Shown one piece after another: positions 51,801-61,869 of a stretch of 64,000 nt of DNA. Made by a program: the position numbers and the translations under genes. The DNA is taken from the NCBI GenBank assembly GCA_907165275.2, contig OU015673.1:7901001-7965000 (forward strand), read 5' to 3'. The notes below the pieces were generated by a model. The model ran no database searches. It was not told the origin of the DNA and saw only the letters and a program-made list of their open reading frames with translations. Each line of letters starts with the position of its first letter. The first letter of the stretch is position 1. This DNA is from Zygaena filipendulae (lineage: Eukaryota; Arthropoda; Insecta; Lepidoptera; Zygaenidae).

Positions 51801-54685
51801 ACTAAGGAGGCCACCAAACCAGCGAGGCGCACAACTCCCTCCACTATCAGTTTTAAGGAAGACTGCGATTATGTTGCATATAACTGCCTTATGACATATA
51901 AGTAAGTTTTTGTATGTGATTCTGTTAAATGTTCGATTCAAATTAATATAATAAATATTCGATCACTTTTCTTATTATATAATTACTATGTATTTGCTAT
52001 TATAAATTCAATTTTAAATATAATATACGCTTCTTAACATATAAAAAGTATGCATAAACCCTTTCCCTCCATCATTTCATGTCGGTGAAAAACTAAAAGA
52101 AAAACAAAAACAATTTCAATGCAAAAATTAGAACGACACGATTGTTAATAATTGTTTTAAAATAATATCACCAATTATCCAATGTTGAACGTTCTTCTTC
52201 ACTATACGACGGAACCCTTCACTGTGCGCGTACCGAGACACACTTAACCTATTTTATTCTTGCGTAAATACGTGCACAGCCACAGTTTTAACACTTTTAA
52301 CAGATTATTTTGCGTTTAAAACCGCTAAATCTGTGGTTTGATTGGTCTTTAAGTAATTGTATTGTATACGCTCACTTCCTTTTGCCTATAATTTCCTAGG
52401 TCTTTTTTTGTTACCTTTTTGATTGCAATTAACATTTTTTATTATTATTATTTAATATTAAATCGACGATTATAACACAATGGGGATGTTGACAACTTTT
52501 GAAAACCAAAATTTTAATTAGTCCGTCTTTTAGAAAATTAAAAATCATTAGACACGTATTTTTTTTTTCAAATAAATGAAAATACACAGAGATAAAGCGC
52601 ATTTAAGTTTAGGGTGACGTCACTTACCGCTACAAGCCGCCATACAAACTGCACTAGTTAGTGACGTCACGCGAAATTTCAACTCAATGTACCTCTGTTA
52701 TTTTTTGATTACGTAAAAAAAGAAAAAATACGTGTCCAATATTTTTTATTAATCTACAAGACGGACTAAAAAAATTAGTCAAATAGCCTATTGATGTTAA
52801 AACTGGATTTCCAGAGTACCTAAAGCGATTGAATTCTAAACTGTAGTTGGATAATAATTAACTAATTCAGTAACGGCCTTTTGTGTTCAGAACTTACTAC
52901 TCTCTACCTCTTCAAGGTTCTAGGTCAGAGGATTAAGTTTGAATTGAATTTGAAATTGTAACTAATAATGAATATAAATACAATTACAGAACCGGCAAGA
53001 TTTGTGCTCGCTCGATTTACTATCGATACATGACGTTTGACAACTATTGCATGATGGACTATGTGAACTGCATCGAGAGAATTGATGGTAGGTAAATTTT
53101 ACTATCTACCTACTAATATTATAAATGCGAAACTGAAAGTGAGTTTGTTTTGTTTATTACGCTTTCACGCCTCAACGGCTCAACCGATCATTATGTAATT
53201 TTGCATACAGGTTTTTAGAGGTAAAGAGCTCATAGGTAACTTTTATCCCGGAATTCCAAAGGGAACTTTGAAATTAACGCGTGTAGAATCTTACGAAATA
53301 CTTCTGTGTCCGGGATAAAAGTTCTGGACATAGGGTCTTTTATCCTGGAATTCCCGCGGGAACTCCATACTTGCCGGTGGTGAAATCGCGGGGAACAGCT
53401 AGTGTTTTAATAAGACATGCTGTATAGACCGATCTAGGTATCACACAAACTTCAGGGCGAGAACTCGGAGCCAAGTACCAAGGACTTGCGGGTCAGATGT
53501 AGGTCAAAAGATCTCTTTGCAAACCGAGTTTTCCAGTCAGCTTAATCAAAATTGGTATGGTTCTTACGCAGCGGTTTGCGGGATAAGTTGACAAGTCGCT
53601 ATGAAAAATCGACATACATAGTGTTACTTGTCGAAAGTTACACAGAGGCCTTTGTGAACGTTTACCAGCTGATATGATGATGATTACTAGGTTAGATTAA
53701 GTTTGTTTTGGAGATCAAGTGAAAGTCAAATCAAAGGTCAAAGTCAAGTCAGGTCAGAGACCACTATGATGATGACTGACCTACCTTGTATTTATCGCAT
53801 CGCCGGCCGCTGCCGCGGCACGCTCTCTACGCTCGCTCGACTCGCGCGACTTGTTCACCAGTACGAAGTACAAACCTAACCTAACAGAGATGGAATTTTT
53901 ATTACAGAATATAATCTTTTATAGAAATCCTACGTGTATGGTATGGCCAAACGTTGTTGCCCAAGTCATCAGACGTTGACGTTTAAATGATATGATCAAT
54001 TTTTGCTGGCCATATCATGAAATGGCTGCATTGTGGTCAGCCATACTATAATGAAACATAAATTCTGTGATAATGCCACGACATATTATATACATTTTGA
54101 CATCAAAGACAGAATCAATGCACAACTTATCATCAAATTAATGATTTTATTTCAGTATTTAGCATCTTATATATGGGACAGTGCATAAGGTTATCGGATG
54201 TTACTATGTATGAATGTAAGTTTAGTATAACATGATAATTACTATTCTTACTAATTATAAATACGAAAGTGAGTTTTTTTGCTTTTTTTACGCTTTTACG
54301 CTTTAACCAGTGAATCGATCATCATGAAATTTTGCATAAACGTTGTCAGGGGTACAGAAAAGGATATAGGGTACTTTTTATCCAAGAATTCCGGTGGGAT
54401 CCCTGAAATTTTTGCGGGTATAACCGCGGGGAACAGCTAGTATACATAATAATGTAGATCATTTTGAAGCCAAAGTCCCTCGTTGTTGACGAAAAATTTT
54501 GTCTAATGACAAGAGCGTTATATGATCGATTTTTATTATTACTGCCATCTGTTGGTGGCATTCCTAACCAAGGGATGGTAGTAATAAGTTGCACGTGTAT
54601 ATTGGAGGTAACCCCTTTCTTCTTTTCAGTGTATCCATACCAAGATGATTTTTTCCTGGACAAAACTTTCATCATGGATATATAA
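48835..54685 (+). CDS. K2: secreted six-cysteine, Kazal-like protein (paralogue of K1)
   Basis: Exons 48835-48892, 49272-49350, 51794-51901, 52990-53087, 54156-54215 and 54630-54685 join in frame into 152 codons plus TAA. The N-terminus (MSGKSFAFKYDFVIAVIILG) has a hydrophobic core typical of a signal peptide. Then come YRRQDKL and a basic Thr-rich linker. The core has CDYVAYNC, TGKICARSIYY, FDNYCMMDYVNC and LYMGQC, with cysteines at residues 70, 77, 87, 102, 109 and 124 in the same spacing as K1. The tail YPYQDDFFLDKTFIMDI matches K1's YDYKDDRFLDKDYVDTRK. A further Cys lies near the predicted cleavage region. Function is inferred from K1 resemblance to Kazal domains. The introns hold Helitron-like and MITE insertions. 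Confidence 0.8.
49272..49350 (+). CDS. K2 exon 2 (linker)
   Basis: Acceptor GTTTCAG, donor GTAAGA. Encodes PCINGNRHYEWARNKIESYR, then RQDKL. In K1 the matching sequence is fused to the signal peptide in one exon. Confidence 0.8.
49390..49625. mobile_element. Harbinger-like MITE (family A) in K2 intron 2
   Basis: Inverted arms CCGCCGCACTCAGAGTCG / CGACTCTGAGTGCGGCCG flanked by TTA, 39 bases downstream of the exon 2 donor. The internal asymmetric core is in the opposite orientation to the copy at 45243. Confidence 0.82.
49648..49921. mobile_element. Diverged MITE family C
   Basis: ACTCCGTCAGTAAGATAG, AAACGCATTAAAGTTTAGGA and AAATTTCAACTCAATGTCTC mark a decayed copy ending near AAATTAGTCAAGTAGTC. 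Confidence 0.55.
50953..51382. mobile_element. TIR element, second copy (ACATGTGGTAAAATTA ends)
   Basis: GATGTGGTAAAATTAGCTGC at the left and GCAGTTAATTTTACCACATG at the right. The interior is reversed compared with 38683-39130 (GTCAATGACCTCGATTG here, GAGCTCATTGACCTTAAG there). Confidence 0.65.
51794..51901 (+). CDS. K2 exon 3 (cysteines 1-2)
   Basis: Acceptor TTAACAG, donor GTAAGT. Encodes LVTKEATKPARRTTPSTISF, then KEDCDYVAYNCLMTY. Confidence 0.85.
52483..52788. mobile_element. MITE family C in K2 intron 3
   Basis: GGGATGTTGACAACTTTTGA start and AATTAGTCAAATAGCC end, with the GTGACGTCACGCGAAATTTC arm. Confidence 0.75.
52990..53087 (+). CDS. K2 exon 4 (cysteines 3-5)
   Basis: Acceptor AATTACAG, donor GTAGGT, 98 bases. 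Encodes TGKICARSIYYRYMTFDNYC, then MMDYVNCIERID. Confidence 0.9.
53109..53403 (+). mobile_element. Helitron-like copies in K2 intron 4
   Basis: CTACTAATATTATAAATGCG start. The body repeats the TTATCCCGGAATTCC part twice (near 53248 and 53340), suggesting two fused copies. The end is GGGGAACAGCTAG. Confidence 0.65.
54156..54215 (+). CDS. K2 exon 5 (cysteine 6)
   Basis: Acceptor TATTTCAG, donor GTAAGT, 60 bases. Encodes FSILYMGQCIRLSDVTMYE. Confidence 0.87.
54245..54440 (+). mobile_element. Helitron-like element in K2 intron 5
   Basis: TCTTACTAATTATAAATACG start, GTTGTCAGGGGTACAGAAAA core, and ATAACCGCGGGGAACAGCTA then G at the end. Confidence 0.7.
54630..54685 (+). CDS. K2 exon 6 (tail and stop)
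   Basis: Acceptor TCTTTTCAG. Encodes YPYQDDFFLDKTFIMDI and TAA. Confidence 0.85.
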
Positions 54686-55400
54686 TACCAAATAATAATA
54701 TAACAATTTTCTTAGAAGCATTTTCAAGCTGTACCTACCTATGTTGCGCAAAAATCTGTCGCCGGCCCCGCAGCATTCATATTCTTACAGCTCCTCTTTC
54801 CTAAACCGACTGCGATGAAACGAAGCCTATGTTTTAAATTGAACTATTGGACTTTAAGAACTTTAACTATGGTAAATCTTCAGAACAGTACATACTAAAT
54901 ACAAATTGGAGAAAAATTTTACATTTACAAATTAAAATAATTTTATTATTCTTGAAGGATTAGAGCACGCTATGGTAGCAAAAAATTAGCATTTGGACGG
55001 ATGAACCTTCGTTTCTTGTACAGTGCACCGATTATATTTTTATTTTAGTCTCTGTTTTGTTTAACTTCTGTATATTTTTGACATCGTATATTAAGTATTG
55101 GTTTTTTTAATTACATGTTATGATGAATTTATCGAGGTTTAAGTAAGGGCTAGGCTTAAATTTACTTACATTTGTATAAGGCTCGCGCTGAGTCATTTTT
55201 GTATCATTTTATGAGCATTGTAACTTTGGTTGGCATTACCACAAAATTAAAACCATCAGTCAACGTTTTTGCTATTTATTTTATAATCAGACCCTCTTTA
55301 CGCTGTGTTATGAAGGTAAGACGCAACGAGAGTAATATCTGATGGCGTCTTGTATGTTGTTGTTCTCTTTCATTAAACTTCAACAAGAGTGGACCTCCGA
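54686..55400. other. Convergent 3' region between K2 and K3
   Basis: About 700 bases, low in repeats, between the two stop codons, presumably both 3' UTRs. An ATTAAA lies near 54933 on the plus strand. On the minus strand AATAAA is at 55275-55280, about 120 bases past the K3 stop. No other feature is seen. Confidence 0.5.
55275..55280 (-). terminator. Poly(A) signal of K3
   Basis: AATAAA on the minus strand about 120 bases after the TAG. Confidence 0.45.
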
Positions 55401-55519
55401 CTAGCCGATCCAACCCTTTCTGCCCGTGTACTTGTGTATTCGCTTTCTATTCGGAGGAGCCGTTATAATGTCTGTCACAATGAATCTGGACAGGTGGTAA
55501 TCGTCGTACCCGTACCAAG
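55401..55519 (-). CDS. K3 last exon with basic extension
   Basis: Acceptor TTTCCAG. Encodes WYGYDDYHLSRFIVTDIITA, then PPNRKRIHKYTGRKGWIG and TAG. The paralogues stop after the first part. Confidence 0.78.
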
Positions 55520-57956
55520 CTGGAAACGGATGAAATATTAATTATACAGGGCTGTAAGGTTAAATGAGCGACATACTGAAGAGAGGTGTTGAGTATCCGA
55601 TCCTAATCTCAAATATCTAAAAAAAACATACAATTTTATTTTTGATGCAGAAACAAAACTTTGACAAAAACTGAGCGCACATGCTGCCGACGTTCAACGC
55701 ATTTTCTTATTGCCGCTGGCGAGCCGATAAATAAATTGTCTTTTATGAAATCTGGATGAAGTCACTTTTTCTAAGCTTGATCCTCATCTCAAAAGTCTTC
55801 CCTTCAGAATCTATTTTCCCGAAAGTAATAACATTGCCTGTGTTGAAGATTTGCAAACTAACTCAAGCCTTAATGTAATTGAAATTAGGTTAAATTAACC
55901 TAGCTTAATTAACTTACGTGTGTGAAAATCGTAATCAGCCAGAGGCGTCTCAAAGCATTTCCCCATGTGTAACACTTCAAACACTGAAAGGGACAAAGGA
56001 GTGAGTGTTTTGATGTAGTCATCAGGCAAGTAGCCTTTCCTAATCTAATTTTAATATGGATGTGGCAGCAAAATGGCGCAGGTTGATCCTCGATGGGTCC
56101 TGATTAACTATGACCATAACAGGCTGCGTTCCATTATAGTGTCACAAAAGTTATATTCCCTTCATCCCCAGGGTGATCTCAAAAAAAAAATATAGACAAC
56201 GCGTGACAATTGGACGCAGATAAGCAATAACATGTTAACCCACAAAATTAAGTTATTAATTCAGATCGATTTATTGAGAGTTAGGGAACGTTTTCTAATT
56301 ATGTGTTTACCTTTTTACATTGCTTAAATATGTAACTAAATATTGAACATAAAAAAAGTTGACACAAAATAGCGCTCCTACTTTTAAAACACGATTTACT
56401 CAAAATTTCTCCCGTGTGGGTTAACACACTATTGCTTATCTATGTCCAATTAAGGCCTACGTTTTTGGGATTGTGGTACAGGCCGGAGGCCCACGAGTGA
56501 TTGGGAATGAATATTGCTGTCACAATATCGACTACCATCAACCCATCTTTCATTACAAGGCCATACTCACTGACAAACTTCTCCATGCAATTAACGAATT
56601 CCACCATGCAATAGTTCTCGAAGTCCAAATACTGGTAGTATATTGTCCTCGCGCAAAGTCTTCCGGTTCTGTAATATCACACAACCTTTTATTGTAATAA
56701 AGCAAATTATGGAACAATCCTTAATACTTGGATACTATTTCACACAGCACGACTTGGTCTCCAACTAAGCAAAGTTTGTCTTATGTATCAATACTACACA
56801 AAATACAAGCTAAATCCCTCGGGTTTTGTTACAACCACAGAATGAGAGTTCAACTGGTACTACAATAGGGTACTTGCATGATTTTTTTTGTTCAGTCTAT
56901 TTTAAAGATATATGGCCTACTTAAACACAGCAAGAAAAAGAAAAAAATATATGCATAAATTAATTAAATAGAGCGTTTCAAAGTTCCTACTTTAGACCTT
57001 ACCACCGAAACGCGGAATAACGTCGCTAGTTCAAAATTACGCCTTATTAATCTGTGATAGAAATGTCACTGTCGTATTGACAGGGTCATGTGACACTGAC
57101 AGACAGATAACTTCAATATCCAAGTTTCAGAAAAATGGAAAATATGCGTTGACTGTATGCACTTAGTTTCTTTTGCCTTCTCTGAAACAGGTAAATGTTT
57201 CCTAAAAAAATAAAAGTGACGTCATGTGTCAAGCTTGGCTGTGATTTGTGTTTCGTTGCAACGTTCCGTTTCACAAAATTAAAAGTTGAATATTTTGGAA
57301 ACTATTGAAATTTTTTTAGTAAATCTTTCACGATAACGCTTTTCTATGGCTCTATTTTTGAAATATTGACACAATTTCTTATTATAAATTTCATGCAAGT
57401 ACCCTATTGATACACCCTCGTATCACTAGAACTATAACTGCGAAAAATACGTTTAACAAAATCTGACACAAAAAAAAGCTACATAATATAATTGTTGTGG
57501 CATGCCAGCAAAACAAAATAAATTTCTAAAAACCAACAAAATTGCCTTCAAGTAGGTACGACATGATGGTGATGATGAGTCTAACCGCCGCACTCAGAGT
57601 CGACTTTAATGATTACTTAGTTAAATATAGATTTTTAAAACAAAACTGCCGCAATCAGAGACGTTCAGTAAATTAATGTTAATTGGCATTTAATGAGGTA
57701 TAACTTAATTAGTTGAATGCCAATTAACATTAATTTATTAAACTTGTCTGGTTGCGGCAGTTTTGTTTTAAAAATCTATACTTAACTAAGTAATCATTAA
57801 AGTCGACTCTGAGTGCGGAGGTAAGACAGTTTTACGAACTTGTGCGCCTTCAGGCACAAAACAGCAGCATAATCGCAGTTTTCTTCAAAATAAAGGTGCT
57901 TCGCCGTGGTGTGTCTCGCCGCTTGGGTGATGGCTTCCGTTGGTCTGGTTGAGGGT
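55401..57956 (-). CDS. K3: six-cysteine, Kazal-like protein, 5' end not resolved
   Basis: Minus-strand exons 57840-57956, 56571-56668, 55918-55983 and 55401-55519 join in frame. They give CDYAAVLC, TGRLCARTIYY, FENYCMVEFVNC and LHMGKC in the same cysteine spacing as K1 and K2, and then WYGYDDYHLSRFIVTDI. K3 has a basic C-terminal extension (PPNRKRIHKYTGRKGWIG) before TAG, which the paralogues lack. The first exon or exons, with signal peptide and YRRQ linker, should lie above 57956 but were not identified. A 25-base candidate is at 58647-58671. The donor after the first visible exon is GTTCGT, which is weak. A MITE sits 18 bases beyond it, so K3 may be poorly spliced or a recent pseudogene. 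The coding part shows no stop or frameshift. Confidence 0.7.
55918..55983 (-). CDS. K3 exon with cysteine 6
   Basis: Acceptor CTTTCAG, donor GTAAGT. Encodes FEVLHMGKCFETPLADYDFH, then T. It is 66 bases, two codons longer than in K1 and K2. Confidence 0.8.
56101..56211. mobile_element. Decayed MITE family D, interrupted by a family B MITE
   Basis: TTAACTATGACCATAACAGG and following words resemble family D. The copy is cut at 56211 by MITE B, and sequence like CTACGTTTTTGGGATTGTGG resumes at 56456. Confidence 0.45.
56212..56447 (+). mobile_element. MITE family B (4-base TSD) in a K3 intron
   Basis: Ends GGACGCAGATAAGCAATAAC and TATTGCTTATCTATGTCC, flanked by AATT on both sides. Confidence 0.82.
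56571..56668 (-). CDS. K3 exon with cysteines 3-5
   Basis: Acceptor ATTACAG, donor GTGAGT, 98 bases as in K1 and K2. Encodes TGRLCARTIYYQYLDFENYC, then MVEFVNCMEKFV. Confidence 0.87.
56867..57405. mobile_element. TIR element of ~540 bp (AGGGTACTTGCATGA ends)
   Basis: AGGGTACTTGCATGA at the left and TCATGCAAGTACCCT at the right, within a K3 intron. The interior shows no transposase. A 76-base derivative is at 22593-22668. Confidence 0.7.
57585..57821. mobile_element. Harbinger-like MITE (family A) next to a K3 splice donor
   Basis: Inverted arms CCGCCGCACTCAGAGTCG / CGACTCTGAGTGCGGAGG, flanked by TAA on both sides. Confidence 0.82.
57840..57956 (-). CDS. K3 exon with cysteines 1-2
   Basis: Acceptor CCGAACAG. 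Encodes PSTRPTEAITQAARHTTAKH, then LYFEENCDYAAVLCLKAH. The only frame-keeping donor is GTTCGT at 57834-57839. Confidence 0.72.
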
Positions 57957-60247
57957 CTGTTCGGAACAGATATGGGCTCAAGTTGAAATTATAGTGAATT
58001 TCATAGGTTGTATCATTAAACCATTCCAGTGTGGTCTCTAAATATTTTTATATTTGTTTTTCCGATAGGGGGAATCTTTTGAACTAGGTAGGTATGAACC
58101 AATTGCAATAATAATTATTTCAGTAATAGGAAGCTACACGGTCCCTGAGTTATATAAGTACATGACTTTGGAACTACTGAACCAGTCTAGATACATCTAA
58201 AATCTATACATGTACATATAAATATAAATAAAATTGGAGTGTCTGTGATTCCAAATTAACAGTTTTTCACTAAATGCATAATATGAAAGTACCGTATGTA
58301 CTTTTTTTTTTTCAATTTTTGTCTGTGTCTGTTCCGGCTAGTTCCGGCTAATCCCTGAAACGGCCGGACTGATTTTAGGGAACTTTCACTGGCAGATAGC
58401 TGATGTTATTAGGAGTAACTAAGGCTACTTTTATTTTAGACTAAAATACATAGTTCATCATAATCTACATTATATACTTACTTCCGCCGTGTTTGTCCAT
58501 GATTCTCGAAGAACAACAAAACTGAAAAATTGATTAGGTACAATCGGTTCACAGAACGAGGTGTTATGATAGAAAATTCGCAGACGAAACCGAAGGTAGC
58601 AGCTAGGTAGGTAGGTAGGTAGGTATAAGTCACTATAAGTACTCACACAGCACGAATATGCTACTGAGCATTTTATTTTATAATTATGGCTCTTTTCTAC
58701 AGCCCATGCCAGCTTAACGTCCTACAAAAACACTTTTGTCTCGCAAGTCCGCACAACACTTGTGCCACTGGCTGTACTCTCCTAAAAGCCGACATTCTAA
58801 TTACACGCACTGTTAATTCAAATAATAATTACTGTTATTGTGAGACAAGGAAATTGCATGGAATCATTTAAATTTTTAACCAGCTGTAACCCGCGGATTT
58901 ACCCAACTTTAGTTTAGGAACACATAGAGGACTAACATATAAACAGACAATTCCCATGGTTTCACTTGCGTACATTTCAGATCTCTCTCGGGAACACTGT
59001 GAAAAGTAAAAAGTATCACAGTGAAATTTTGTTCAGTATTTCAGTTATTGTCCCCTAAATACAAGGATCTTTTACAAACTCACAAACTCTACCTCTTTAT
59101 GATCTATAGAAGATGATATTCCTACTACTAGAGATCCATGCTGGACAGCCAAGATAATAATTTAATCATGATTATAATACCTACTACGATAGTAAAATTA
59201 CGGGGTTTTGTAAAAAAACAGATACCAGCTTACAATATTGTTTACTAGCTTTTCCCCGCGGTTACCCGCGTTTATTACGGAGTTCCCGAGGGAATAAAAA
59301 AAACTCAAATTTGCATTTGCATAACTAATAACTAGCTTTCCCACGCGGTTTCACCCGCGCTCATTTCGGAGTTCCCGCGGAATTGTTTCTTACAAACTTT
59401 GCCCCTTTCCTTTCTCGCTCCTAAATCCTTTCTTATCGGATGCCTACGTTACACAAAGACACACCCTGCAAATTTCAGGTTTCTACGATCAGCGGTTTAG
59501 GCTGTTCATTGATCCGTCAGTGAGTAATTCAGGACAAAGCATTTTATATGTATAGATGATTGCTGGGTGACATCTGCACTGAGGTGAAGAATTTTCATAC
59601 TTATATTATTATGCCAGCGTATTTCGAACCACTATTTAACAAAGAAGGTTTTTTAACATTCAAATGTTCCAGGTTACCTATTGAGAAAAAAACACATTAT
59701 TATGTAAAGAAAAAATTCGATGCTTCTTTCGAATGTTAATCTTTTTCTAAACGCCGCGTGGTCGGCGCGTCGCTTTGAAAATTTACGATCAAAATATGCC
59801 ATCCCGCAAAAGCTGTAATGACTTCTGTTTATAAAGCCTATAGAGTCTATGTTTGAGTGTGAGGAATTGTTATCCTAGAAAGTAGCTTATATTTCACCAG
59901 ACAAAGCCCTCGGTCTCCTTACATCAGAAATAAAGATTAAGAAAATAATTTATATTGAAATGAACGCGCGTTTGAGATTTTGCTTCGTTATCGTTAGTCA
60001 CCTAAGCTAAACTTTATAGGTGAACATATCTAATAACCGACTTTTTTAAAGTGTTTCTCTAGTGTTCGCGATATTTATAATTACGTACCAAGTCAGTACT
60101 TTTTGTTGTTCTGATTATATTTTTACCAACTCTTATAAATCTAAGCTTCTATAGATACTAATATTACTAGCTGTCCCCCGCGGATTCACCCGCGGTAATT
60201 TGGAAGTTCCCGTGGGAATTTCGGGATAAAAAGTACTTACCTACCCC
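57957..60247. other. Upstream side of K3: repeats and unassigned sequence
   Basis: Contains a decayed element at 58130-58440 (TCCGGCTAATCCCTGAAACG, like the copy near 63730), an (AGGT)n run at 58603-58624 and Helitron-like pieces at about 58880-58920, 59247-59300, 59330-59560 and 60168-60240. The missing 5' exon(s) of K3 should be here. I could not identify them with confidence. Confidence 0.5.
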
Positions 60248-60700
60248 ATTTATTTATTTAACAATTAATGCACACAAGGACAACAAAAAAGGAAAGAAAG
60301 TATAAAAGTAATCATGTATAAGGGTCATGCACATTCCATGTGGAATTTCTTCCAGCAACAGGAAAAGAGATAAGAATAGGCTGATCTGGTGTGCATCTGT
60401 TCTATAGGTAGGTATATGAAATAATAATGTACAAACAAAATACATACAATAATAATATATTATATACACACAAAATAATAGAACCAAATAATCATAATAA
60501 TAACAACATTATCTAACTACATACCAACATAAAATGACATGACAATATAATATATAATAACACGTAATATATAAAAATGAATACAATAGCTACACAGGCA
60601 GAGACAGATGGTGTTCCTTGACTCGCTTTTTAAATAAAGAGATAGTCCCACAGTCACGGATTTCATGTGGCAAAGAGTTCCACAGGGCAACCCTATGTCA
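60248..60700 (-). pseudogene. LINE 3' fragment with ORF2 C-terminus
   Basis: On the minus strand 60697-60595 reads LWNSLPHEIRDCGTISLFKK, then RVKEHHLSLPV and a stop. This is the typical C-terminal end of a CR1/Jockey-group ORF2. The following 350 bases look like its 3' UTR. The rest of the element is missing. Confidence 0.65.
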
Positions 60701-60916
60701 CTCAGGACTACCGTAGCTTTCTATAAGTGAAAGAATTTTCAAAATCGGTTCAGTACGTAGATCTAGAGATTACCCCCTACAACGTCATAAACTGACAAAC
60801 TCGCAATTCACAAACTTTAGTTCTTTATAACGTTAGAAGAGGTAAAGAGTGTGATTTGCGACGTTGTAGGGGGTAGTCTCTGGATCTACTGAGCCAATTT
60901 TGAAAATTATTACGAA

Positions 60917-61172
60917 CTAGCTGTGCCCCGCGGTTTCACCCGCGGTAATTTTGGAGTTCCCGCGGGAATTCCGGGATAAGAAGTACCCTAGTCCTACCCA
61001 AGTCCTTCTCTGTACCCCTGAAAACGTGCATGCCAAAATTCATCCAAATCCGTTCAGCCGTTTTTGCGTAACAACAAATTGAATAACAAACATCCAAACA
61101 TCTAAACATCTAAACATCCAAACATCCAAACATCCAAACATCCACACTTTCATATTTATAATATTAGTAGGA
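60917..61172 (-). mobile_element. Helitron-like element with expanded internal repeat
   Basis: CTAGCTGTGCCCCGCGGTTT start and CATATTTATAATATTAGTAG end. Near 61083-61146 the usual ACATCCA unit is expanded to about eight copies (AACATCCA / AACATCTA). Confidence 0.75.
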
Positions 61173-61689
61173 TTATTAATTATTGTTAACTCAGCAGAAG
61201 GGAGAACAGCTAGATACTTAGAAGCTAAAAAGTAACTCTGACGCTGTGTACAATTGTGTGTGTGTGTGTGTACAATTAGTTAATTGTATTTATAATTAAG
61301 CTGTAAACTTAGTGTATAGTAGGTAGTAGCGTCAAAGACAAGGCGGGTCGAAACACGAAACAGAACTTTGCTCTACGACGGCTATTGAATGCGAAAGCTC
61401 GCGCCGAGAGCTTAATGTAAGCTCCCTTGCATAATCTACACAACTCCCTAGTGTTAATATAAAGTTTCCCTGATCATACACCAGCGAGCGAGTTGAAAGC
61501 TCTTAGATCGCTCAAGCTGAATTACGTTTCCTCTCAAGTTTATTAGTAACTAATTGTTCCCCGCGTTTATTATGGAGTTCCCGCGGAAATTCCGGGATAA
61601 AATTATCCTTTTCTCTTTCCTGTACCCGTTCTTCTATGCAAAATTCCATGAAGATCGGTAGAGTAAATCGTATCTTTACTGTTATAAAT

Positions 61690-61863
61690 GCGAATGTGAG
61701 TTTATCTGTTTGTTTCGCTTTCACGCTTTACCTACTTAACCGATCGCAATGAATTTTGACATACATGTTGTCAGAAGTGCCGAGAAGAATGTAGGTTACT
61801 TTTTATTCGGGAATTCCCGTGGGGACTCCGAAATAAACGGGGTGAAACCGTGGTGAACAGCTA
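61690..61863 (+). mobile_element. Helitron-like 3' part
   Basis: AATGCGAATGTGAGTTTATC, GTTGTCAGAAGTGCCGAGAA and GTGAAACCGTGGTGAACAGC, then the CTAG end. A minus fragment at 61548-61680 adjoins it. Confidence 0.6.
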
Positions 61864-61869
61864 GTAAAC

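Noticed and set aside
58681..58871. 61-codon plus-strand frame
   Set aside because: No motif, no splice-consistent extension; it overlaps AT-rich DNA near repeats.
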